Assembly: GCF_000764305.2 (NCBI RefSeq) | Contig: NW_025944986.1 | Span: 186,001 to 250,000, forward strand | Length of the DNA: 64,000 nt | From: Hyalella azteca | Lineage: Eukaryota > Arthropoda > Malacostraca > Amphipoda > Hyalellidae | Direction of reading: 5' to 3' | In this document: positions 56,701-64,000 of the stretch, piece by piece | Position numbering within the stretch: the first letter of the stretch is position 1 | How the letters are laid out: the number at the start of each line of letters is the position of its first letter | Position numbers and translations under genes: made by a program | Notes under the pieces: generated by a model | The model's database searches: none | Told to the model about the DNA's origin: nothing | The model's input: the letters and a program-made list of their open reading frames with translations, nothing else

Positions 56701-59700
56701 CTCTCAAAACGTATTCTACGCAGCGTTCATGGTTTACTTGGCGATGCGGTTGATGGTTTGTGAGTCAAAACTGCTTCTGAAAAAAGTAAAAGCTGCTGCC
56801 GCAATTTGTGTTAATAGCGGTTTCAGCGTTTATTAGGCCGAAAGCCTGTTGCCGATTCTCAACATCCCAAAATATTCACAGCTTGTTGCGGTCTCGAACG
56901 CGCAACTCATTACTTCAATTTTGCTTTGCTAAACCGCCCGGCCTCCACGCCGATTCTGACCTGAAACTGGCGCACATAGCTGGGATCGAACCCGCGCCTC
57001 TCTGCTCCATTCTTGCTACTTTGAACTGTAACCACTGGGCCACCCTGCCGTGTTAAAAGTTTCTTGTTCCATAACGAAAAGATGTAGATGAATTAGGTGG
57101 TACGAAACGAGATAACTAAAATGGGCGTTCCGCCAATCACGCGAAGTGCCCGAGTGGCTGTCGAGCGGACATAAATGTCAGTAGAGAAGGCGAGCTAACT
57201 CACCGCTTTAACTTCTCTCTCCTGGATGGTCGCATCACACGAATACTGATGGTCGCGGTAGAGGCACTTAACGGCCGCTGTGTCCGAGTAGCGCACGGCG
57301 TTTGCCAGACATTCTCTGGTGAGAAAAACATGTCATTTTAATTACATTAAAATAATAACATTAACATTTTTGCCATTAGTATCCACACGTTTTATCGGAG
57401 CTATTAATGGGCACAAGGCTTTTGGATGATTAGTGCCATTTGCAAAAGTAGTGAAAAAATTGAATTTGGAGAATAAGAGAATTTTTCGTTCGAAATCCCT
57501 TTTCTATTATCTTACATATTTAAGAACAAACGAATTACACTTCAAAAGATAGAAGCTGCACAATTCTTTATAATGCATTCTTTTTTTTACAAACAATAAC
57601 ATACCTCTTTCATCGAACATATCTGAATAAGGAAGAAAAATGCTACACCCTTGACGTATCGCTAATATGTCTAATTGCGTATATGTCTAATTAAATACCC
57701 TGACATCGATTATATCAACTCACCAACTGCATGGGACTGAAGTTCTGACTGAATTATTGTGGTATTTATGGCTGAACAATCTATTAAGAGCAGCTCCAGC
57801 AGCTATCTCAATCAATCGTCAGCTATAGAAAGATCGGTTCCAAAGGCCGGATCCCTTGTGAATCAAGTCACGAAAAGTTCATGAATCGGCAACAGGCCAT
57901 GGGCCTATTTCTTCAACGCCGACACTTCTATTCTATTCTATTCTAGATGAGGCAAACACACTCATGCACTCAATATAATCCGTATGAAGCTATACGAGTC
58001 ATTCACTGCCAAGACTGCTCTGAGTACGTATGCTTTATCTTATTGAATTGGTTTCAACGATATTAGCTTGAAGTGTAGTTAGTTTAATGAGATAAAAATA
58101 TTTGGAGTCTCAGCAGGTGTATAAAGAATTAAGTCAAGTTAAGGGGAGCGTCTTGGTCCAAAATCGACAATTTAGGCTTTTCCTGTTTTTAGTCTCATCT
58201 TAAAGCTGACATTCTGACCTATCCAACGGTACCAAAACCATCTCTGTACGTTGATTTATGCGTTCACGACAGATCCCGAAAAGGAGGGGGTGGGGAAGTT
58301 TCTTTCACATTTAAGATGGGGAATAATTCCCGCAGTGCACTATAAATCACTTATCTACAGACACTCAGCTCCAGTAACCTTGCTGCAGTCGTACGGGGTG
58401 GTTTTTGCACCGTCGCTCGTACCATCCTTGACAGAAATTGAGCTCCAGTGTCGTCTAGTCTCATTCCTTGCAGTGTTGAATGCTGATTTCGAGGCGCCCG
58501 GGACTTTATTGGGCTCTACTGAACATTCACACTTCTTGTCACTGGAAACCTATTTACTCCTACAGTTTCGATGCTACAGCAATGAGACATATACCATTCG
58601 ATTCGCAAAGAAAAGATCTACAAATTGTTGTAAGCGTTTTTCTAATTTCGTTATAGTTTGTATTTTATTTTGCAAAAAGGGGGGGTGGAATGGGGTAAAA
58701 TCGAAAAATTTCCGAAAAATTTACAAAAAATGCTCCCACACCCACAAAATTGGAAATTTAAAAAAACGCCTACAGCAATTTGTAGATATGGTCTTTACGC
58801 ATCGAATAATACGTGTCTCGATGTTGTAGCTTGAAAATCCTAGGCCCGCTGATATTTCTACAGTACCCCCTTTTTTGTCCGTTTTCTAAGAATTTCTCGT
58901 TTTCTTTCATTTTTTTCGAAAAATTCACATGAACAAAAAAGTCTTAGAATTTCGTTTTGCATACGTGTATTAAATTTCGAAGTGATCCGTCCGTAAATAA
59001 AAATTTTTTTTTCGGACCAAGACGCTCCCCTTAAGCTCTGATTCAGCTAGATAAGGCTTCTCATATCTCATGAATGTAAAAATAAAGTTAAAATTCTTAC
59101 AGACGTTATAACGGTTAGTGCACAAAACGTAAAGAGAAGTAGATTGTCAGTGAATTGATAAAAAACAAGCGAAACCCTGTAGATTTTAGCGGCACTCACA
59201 CAAACAAAGCAGTTGGGGAGCCAAAAGTAGTAGCAGAATGTCGGAAAAATTATTAGCAAATGATCACAATTCCGATTGCAGCCGTTACGAAGACAACTCT
59301 TATTTCGTATGCACTTCTCCGATGTGTCTCTTTCATGGTCGAGGATATGAAGACTGCATTTTTGGAGCAGAACCTTCAGTAAAGTTCAAATAAAAAAGCC
59401 TTGAATGTTCTGTTGTTGAAGCGGCGGTAAGCAGGAAATTTTTCTCATAAATTAGAATTATTCTCATCAAGTATTACATATGATGATAAATACCACAACT
59501 ATTAGATAATCACTAATACTGCATGGGAAGGACATGATCATTATTTTTGACTTAAAATAGAGAGTTCTGGATGGGAATAACGAGGGTAGTATTTAATTAT
59601 CGCAGAAAATACTTGCATCCGTGGTGTAGAAGAAACCGTATTTTTTGGTCGACGAGCATTACTTAAACAGCAACAATTCAAGTTGGGGTTATTGTAAGCA

Positions 59701-62685
59701 ACAAAAAACTGCTGCTATTCGGGTTATTTAGATTATTACTTCGCAATCACATATCATAAACTGAGATTTAATACATATTTAACGGCACATTCTAATTTAA
59801 GTTTTGCCTCTAGCAGGAGAGGTTCCTGTATGAAGGTTCAATAATACATACTGGCAATTAATGATCATGAAAAATGTTAAAATTATGTATATTTACGTAG
59901 TCGAAAACTCGAGAAATACGTTACCTGCAAAAGACATGCAAGCATTCTCTCAGGACGACCCCGGCGTTGCGTGGCACTACAGTGAAACAAACTCGGCACT
60001 CGAACGATTCATTGCAGCTGACCAATGCGTTCTTCTCAAGTGCGGAAACCGCTGTGCCCAAGTGCTCTGTAACCTAAAGAATAAATCAATATATTATTTG
60101 ACATTCATAGAATTGTAATAATTTACCCGTAATGCAGCAGTGTAAACAAGGAAATTGATTTATAAATGTTTCCGTTATCACCCTTCGGTATTTCTCGATT
60201 GATTAACTTGAGTTAACTTAACGCTTCCTCCCTACGTGGGTCCCTTGAATCACTGACCTGAGGTTGACCAGCGTTGCAGCTGCTGGCTCCAGGGACCTCG
60301 GGCTTCTCGGCTCCGCAAACTTCGCAGCCCGGGCGACCCTCATTATTAACAAAGGTGCATTGCTTACAGCTCCATCCATTTTTGGCTGGAGACGCCGGAA
60401 TCTCTGGTTCAGGTTTTCGGGAATCACTGGAAGCGCATTTACCTCTTTTCATTTCAAATTTATCGGACTTGGCTGATTTAGGTGACCGACTTTCCGAATA
60501 GGTGGTATTTGGAAGGTCTGTCGATGAAATCGTTGTGTTTGTTTCGGTTTCGAATTTCGACCTAGTTTGATTCGCCACATTTTTGGAGACGGGTCCCGCG
60601 GGCTTCTTATGTCCAGTGATGTCACTGTCTCTCGTTCCAGCCTCGATACCAACGATTTTCTGCAACCCATTGTTTTTGACCAATGGAACTGCTTTCTTTG
60701 GATCTTGATTATCAATTTTTGAAAGATAACCCTTGGAATCGAGTTCCCTTATTTCTCTTTTGATTAATTCATTACCTATAACTGGATCCTCAGCGGTGAT
60801 GGCAGAAGAGCCGATATTCTTTTTATAAATATTCTTAGCTGCTGCGAGGGGTGAGACCAGCCGGCTGGGTACTTCATTTCGTGGATGCGGAGATCCTTGA
60901 TTGCTGGAAAGTTCCGGCTTAGGTGATGCTTCTCTTTCATTCATGTCATCGGACTCTTGATCCTCTTGGGGATCAGTGGTGTAACTGGAAGGTGGGGCTA
61001 CGAGGTACAAGAAAACAGGACAGCCCTCCCGAGTTACTTTGTGCTGCGCGAGGGTCGCTTGGTCGTCATCCGCGAGGCGGCGTCCTAGGATCCAACGCTG
61101 CACCTCAGGAGGGAATCCGAATGCAGCGTAGACCTGATGATACGACATGGAATTTATTCGCGACCGTCTGGTAATGATAATTATAATGCTTCTAAGCGCT
61201 CTTGAGTAACAACAATTTAAAAAGTATAAATTTATATTTATATACTTTGAAATGATTACATCTCATTTCAACAATTACTAGGAAAAATAATCGTTTGAAA
61301 TCGCACCAGATTTGCAACAACGTAAATATGTCCACGTAGTCTGAAAATTGTCGATTTAAAGGTTTGGTAAATCATGTTAGGAATGGTTTAATACATTTTT
61401 TTAACCAATCTGCTCCTAAGTAAAATCAGTATTGCACAGGAAAATCATGGCAATTCTGTTTCACTCACGCGTGCGTCATTAAATTAAGTCATCTTCTAAA
61501 GAGCTTGGAGTGTTGTGCCTCTCAATATTATTAGGACATATTGTGCGCAATTTTTAATGTAGTGCTATATTTGTAATGTGCTAACAATCACAGGTAAGTT
61601 GAAAGGTAAATATGGAAAGCATGATTTATTTATAACATGGCATGAACGGTGATACTTAATCCTTCACGTGCGGACAAATTTTTAATTTTGTTGACATGGC
61701 TCACCGTAGAGCGCAGCTCGCCGACGGTCATGCTGGAACTAACATATATGGGCAGAGGCCCTCTGTGACTCGCCCTGTCTTCAATGAACAGCTGCACCCT
61801 GCAACAAAATTACAGAAGAAGCAATTTTCAAAATAATTTTTTGAGCATTAGAATTAACTTAATTAAATCTAGACCGCCATTGATTTTAATTTGTGAATTC
61901 CATGTGCATATGAGGCGGAAATGCAATATAGGTTAAGTAATGGTTATGCTATGCAAAGTGTAGCACAATTTTGTTTAGTTCGTTGGGGAAGGTGACACAT
62001 ATTTTCACTGATTTGTTAAGGTTATGCAATACTAATTTTTATATTTTATAAACAAAAGTTTCCGAATGGAGTTCCCTCACGATTAATTACCTTTCAAATT
62101 ATCATTATTTCTATTCATATGCGCGGCATATTTAGCTTTTAATACATACCTGAAACTTGACGGACCAGCAGCTAATTCAGAAGGCTCAGACTCTATTAGC
62201 TTCGAAACTGTGTCGGATTTAACTTTTCTTCTTTCAAAGGAGGTTTTATTATCTCTTACTATCACAGTATTATGTAAATCTACATCTGCAGTCATACTTG
62301 AAGACTGATGTTCTGTCTCTGATTCAAAACCAGGAGTTACGAGTCGATTTTTATTCACAGCAGGTTGTGAATGCGGATCTGGAGCTGTCGGATGGCTATG
62401 ATCAGCCGCTTGTTTCGTATCGTGTTCTCTTTGTGGTGGATATGTGACATTTGATGCTTGGCTTGAGTCCATGGAAGCAAATTTCGAGTCATTGGCTTCT
62501 TGCGTATCGTTTTCATCTTTATCGGAACCTGCAATTTTACAAGAAGCGGCAAATTCCGCAAGTTCTCGGGAAATACTTGTGGCTTGACTGCTGCTGCCTC
62601 TCTCTATCGCAGATTCCAGTTTCTTGATGAGGTAGGTCATCTTCATGGCGTTGGTATCACTCCAACATGAACTTTCTGCACTCAT
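50678..62685 (-). CDS. RBCK1: RBCK1/HOIL-1-type RBR E3 ubiquitin ligase, whole coding span
   Basis: HOIL-1 is an RBR ligase of the linear ubiquitin assembly complex in vertebrates. Nine coding exons join to 751 residues (human RBCK1 510). Order: N-terminal segment similar in place to the HOIL-1 tethering region (about 1-60); low-complexity Ser/Asp-rich stretch; ubiquitin-like domain split between exons 2 and 3 (about 180-260, [20 protein letters not shown]); long linker; NZF zinc finger [20 protein letters not shown] (about 461-487); RING1 ([10 protein letters not shown]...[10 protein letters not shown]); IBR; RING2 with active-site Cys about 714 in [16 protein letters not shown]; and the HOIL-1-specific Cys-rich tail ending CHPKCTYCH. 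It is distinguished from SHARPIN by the RBR and from RNF31 by its domain order and tail. Confidence 0.94.
51388..51890. repeat. 123-bp tandem repeat carrying copies of the RBCK1 exon 8 donor
   Basis: CACAAAC followed by CTTGGGTCCCCATCTGGGTC occurs at 51645, 51768 and 51891, exactly 123 bp apart. The last is the true end of exon 8. The two others, inside intron 8, repeat the coding of [11 protein letters not shown] (the middle copy has W for R) and its GTTTGT donor. The AGCACGAATTTCTCAGGTTA part recurs once more at 51397. Confidence 0.9.
51898..52041 (-). CDS. RBCK1: RBCK1 exon 8 (RING2)
   Basis: Forty-eight codons: [61 protein letters not shown] and the catalytic Cys of TEICW are present. 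Acceptor AATTTCAG, donor GTTTGT. Confidence 0.96.
52061..52146. ncRNA. Long near-perfect hairpin in RBCK1 intron 7
   Basis: Arms of 38-39 nt (52061-52098 and 52108-52146) starting CAGGAATTTAAAAGCAAAGA pair with a single one-base bulge around a 9-nt loop. The size (86 nt) resembles a microRNA precursor. It lies 20 nt upstream of the exon 8 acceptor. Function is unproven; it could equally be a small palindromic element. Confidence 0.45.
52190..52488. repeat. Head-to-head pair of the 'CAGTACTCACTGCAG' repeat (fold-back)
   Basis: A forward copy (about 52190-52316) is followed directly by a reverse copy (about 52317-52488). The two arms share the CGTCGACGAAAACGTGAAGT and GACAGACGGACA blocks in opposite order, so a transcript of the intron could form a stem of over 100 bp. 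Confidence 0.85.
52850..52942 (-). CDS. RBCK1: RBCK1 exon 7
   Basis: Thirty-one codons linking IBR and RING2: [20 protein letters not shown] then [11 protein letters not shown]. It corresponds to AIHEQMNCKEYQEDLA of human HOIL-1. Acceptor TATTACAG, donor GTAATT. Confidence 0.94.
53229..54590 (+). mobile_element. Decayed mariner transposon in RBCK1 intron 6
   Basis: Ends containing CAAAAAGTTCGTGGAAAAT and TTTTTCCACGAACTTTGTGA are inverted repeats. Broken frames show the mariner helix-turn-helix [20 protein letters not shown] (about 53785-53870), [11 protein letters not shown], and near the 3' end [18 protein letters not shown] (54340-54400), the third catalytic-acid region. Multiple stops and frameshifts mean no active transposase. 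Confidence 0.88.
55060..55375 (-). mobile_element. Two LINE 3'-tail fragments
   Basis: Two related pieces, each with CTGTTGGTGA.TCATGTTCTTTTCGTGA and TTTTCA.AACTGACGCTGCAAA, resemble the 3' end of the LINE at 11205-11640. They lie in RBCK1 intron 6 just beyond the exon 6 donor. Confidence 0.6.
55448..55627 (-). CDS. RBCK1: RBCK1 exon 6 (IBR)
   Basis: Sixty codons: [71 protein letters not shown] and [12 protein letters not shown] are the zinc-binding pairs, close to human FSYHCKTPDCKGWC. Acceptor TCTCAG, donor GTATGG. Confidence 0.97.
56811..57056 (-). mobile_element. tRNA-derived SINE, copy 2
   Basis: On the minus strand it begins GGCAGGGTGGCCCAGTGGTT (A-box) and has GCGGGTTCGATCCCAGCT (B-box). 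It ends with a tail containing GAATCGGCAACAGGC and CGCTGAAACCGCTATTA. It is the better preserved copy. Confidence 0.88.
57204..57315 (-). CDS. RBCK1: RBCK1 exon 5
   Basis: 112 nt: split Arg, then [37 protein letters not shown]. It completes RING1 (CHVFC..EC...[10 protein letters not shown]). Acceptor CTCACCAG, donor GTGAGT. Confidence 0.96.
57774..57955 (+). mobile_element. LINE 3'-tail fragment ending (TTCTA)n
   Basis: Contains GAAAGATCGGTTCCAAAGGC, GAATCGGCAACAGGCCATGG and ends ACACTTCTATTCTATTCTA. It is the same family as the minus-strand LINE at 11205-11640. Confidence 0.8.
58143..59030. mobile_element. TTAA-flanked inverted-repeat element, copy 3 (888 bp)
   Basis: TTAAGGGGAGCGTCTTGGTC at 58139 and GACCAAGACGCTCCCCTTAA ending 59034. 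Interior motifs (CTACAGTTTCGATGCTACAG, ATTCGATTCGCAAAGA, reversed GGGTACT) are shared with copies 1 and 2. The 192-codon frame inside is not kept in the other copies and is rejected as a gene. Confidence 0.88.
59925..60064 (-). CDS. RBCK1: RBCK1 exon 4 (RING1 start)
   Basis: 140 nt: [46 protein letters not shown] plus two bases of Arg. The acceptor is the second AG of TTACAGAG, which keeps the frame from exon 3; the first AG would shift it. Donor GTAACG. Confidence 0.93.
60258..61133 (-). CDS. RBCK1: RBCK1 exon 3 (UBL end, linker, NZF)
   Basis: 292 codons. It starts [20 protein letters not shown] and [20 protein letters not shown] with LYLVAP closing the ubiquitin-like fold. About 190 residues of Ser/Pro/Lys-rich linker follow, then the NZF finger and PQ. 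Acceptor ATCATCAG, donor GTCAGT. The linker is far longer than in the human protein. Confidence 0.95.
61705..61798 (-). CDS. RBCK1: RBCK1 exon 2 (UBL start)
   Basis: 94 nt: completes Arg179, then [31 protein letters not shown]. It forms the first strands of the ubiquitin-like domain. Acceptor TTTGTTGCAG, donor GTGAGC. Confidence 0.92.
62150..62685 (-). CDS. RBCK1: RBCK1 exon 1 (start codon)
   Basis: 178 codons plus two bases: [50 protein letters not shown], then a Ser/Thr/Asp-rich region to GPSSF. I chose this ATG (CAACAATGAG) over one 51 bp upstream because TTTTCCTACTCAG just before it is a strong acceptor, so the upstream ATG is probably intronic and a 5' UTR exon lies further right. The helical [10 protein letters not shown]...[10 protein letters not shown] stretch fits the amphipathic tethering region of HOIL-1. 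Confidence 0.88.
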
Positions 62686-62689
62686 TGTT

Positions 62690-64000
62690 GCTGAGTAGGA
62701 AAACACAAGTAAATGGTCAAGAAGTTTTGCTAGCATCGAATTTCAGTATTTCTATTAGATTTAGTATATTACTGTTAGGTGAATACCGAGAGCTGTTCGA
62801 AACAGGAATATATCAATTAAATATTATATGAAATTCCATTCAGAATAAATCTAGGAATTACACATCAGTAATTCGAGACAGACAGAAACAATTATTATTG
62901 TCAAATAATTTTAAAAATAATTGTATGGGAGCGCGTTTACCCAATGTCACTTATGAATTTTCATTCCTAAATATAGAGCTATATTAGGGCTTGCGCTGTT
63001 AAAAGTTAAGAAGAAGCGTAAAATATAGTATGTTTCGATGTGTTGCTCAGTAGCTTAAAACAACAATTTAATTTGCATGTTAGTGGGAAAATACCAACTG
63101 AATCGTGGAAAATTACGCTTGATTCACACCACACTGCCAGTCACGGTCATGTTAAATATTATTTAATGAATTTCCATAGAAGCATTCACACCAACCGTGC
63201 CAGTCACGGTCAAGTTCAATATTATTTAATGAATTTCCATAGAAACATTCACACCAACCGTGCCAATCACGGTCAAGTTCAATATTATTTAATGAATTTC
63301 CATAGAAACATTCACACCAACCGTGCCAATCACGGTCAAGTTCAATATTATTTAATGAATTCCATAGAAGCATTCACACCAACCGTGCCAGTCACGGTCA
63401 AGTTCAATATTCTTCAATGAATTTCTATAGAAACATTCACACCAACCGTGCCAGTCACGGTCAAAGCAAAAGATATGTTGACCGGGACATGATTGGTATG
63501 CAGTGTATTTTTTAATATTGGTATGCTGGGTATTTTAAGAATTTGTAAATTGTATCTTTAACTCTTACATATTGGCAATTTTGTCTTGTGTAAAGTAATA
63601 AAAAAATTATGGACCTCTTCAATAAACGTTGTCACATTAAGTTCATGAATTAAACAGCGAGGAAATTAATTATATATGGGATAGCGACTCAAATTGCAAA
63701 TGAAAAGAATTCATTAGGAAACTAATTAAAATATATATTTATTGATGGAAAATATAACCTCTACCTTAATATATAGGTAGTTTCATAGAAAATAAACGAA
63801 GACATGATTTACAAGTAAACATTGGGACTGGCATATGACAGTTTAATGTGAACCAAGCGGTAGGATTATTCGAAATCCCCTTTATAAGCACGAAAAATTA
63901 GTGCTACAGAAGTCAAGCGTTAACTCGGTTTAAGGTTTTTTTTAAGATAGGAAGGAAATAAAATAATCGTTTGGTTTTCATATGGCCATATCTTATTCAT
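62690..64000. other. Region upstream of RBCK1
   Basis: Probably contains the RBCK1 promoter and a 5' UTR exon, neither of which I can place. The 63-bp array at 63130-63465 is the only marked structure. No coding exon was recognised to the right edge. Confidence 0.45.
63130..63465. repeat. 63-bp tandem array, about five copies
   Basis: Units contain ACCAACCGTGCCAGTCACGG and TTCAATATTATTTAATGAAT. CCGTG and CACGG inside each unit are complementary around a 5-nt loop (CCAGT or CCAAT). Frames of 126 and 73 codons over it are repeat artefacts. Confidence 0.93.

Noticed and set aside
58251..58829. A 192-codon frame in RBCK1 intron 4
   Set aside because: It lies wholly inside the TTAA element, is not kept in the two other copies, and shows no domain signature.
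62686..62736. Upstream ATG giving an 18-residue longer RBCK1
   Set aside because: A strong TTTTCCTACTCAG acceptor lies between this ATG and the chosen one, so the upstream codons are probably intronic.
63040..63420. A 126-codon frame upstream of RBCK1
   Set aside because: It is produced by the 63-bp array, whose period is a multiple of three.
63130..63465. CRISPR-like appearance of regular repeats with short palindromes
   Set aside because: The DNA is eukaryotic and the units are contiguous repeats without unique spacers.

Overview
The window is animal nuclear DNA from an arthropod, most likely a pancrustacean and possibly a crustacean. The evidence is AT-rich sequence, split genes with GT-AG introns and long introns, mariner, hAT-like, TTAA-type, LINE and tRNA-SINE elements, and a short CCTAA (arthropod telomere unit) tract. 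The species cannot be named from the sequence. Every gene recognised lies on the minus strand, and exon joins were worked out by eye from reading frame, splice signals and remembered family sequences.

Layout from left to right. At 2519-2591 is the first coding exon of a fatty-acid-binding protein, with a TATA box at about 2744-2757; the rest of that gene runs off the left edge. From 2.8 to 13.5 kb there is no recognisable gene, only degenerate repeats, a LINE 3' end, SINE pieces and a hAT-like MITE. From 13925 to 32208 is a complete M20-family cytosolic dipeptidase (CNDP2-like, 479 aa), with eleven coding positions. Position 9 is present as three alternative exons of 150, 150 and 153 nt, all phase 0 to phase 0, plus a truncated fourth copy. 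That exon carries several of the substrate-binding residues, so the gene looks built to make enzyme variants by alternative splicing. This is the most interesting feature of the window. Its introns are full of minisatellites and nested transposons.

From 32.3 to 41.2 kb is a gene-free stretch with hAT-like elements, a 153-bp tandem array and AT-rich DNA. From 41282 to 42948 is LAMTOR4 (100 aa, three coding exons), a subunit of the lysosomal Ragulator complex. From 43 to 48 kb there are degenerate repeats and a TA-flanked inverted-repeat element. That element contains a 48-N gap and an unremoved Nextera mate-pair junction adapter, which is an assembly artefact. At 48542-49393 is an intronless CK1-group kinase pseudogene with four in-frame stops. 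From 50678 to 62685 is a complete RBCK1/HOIL-1-type RBR ubiquitin ligase (UBL, NZF, RING1-IBR-RING2; 751 aa, nine coding exons). A mariner relic, SINE, LINE tails, a TTAA element and two hairpin-forming inverted repeats lie in its introns. A 63-bp tandem array lies just upstream of it.

A theme runs through the window: short local tandem duplications that include an exon-intron boundary and leave decoy splice sites beside the real one. I see this at CNDP exons 3, 9b and 9c, at RBCK1 exon 8 and at LAMTOR4 exon 3.
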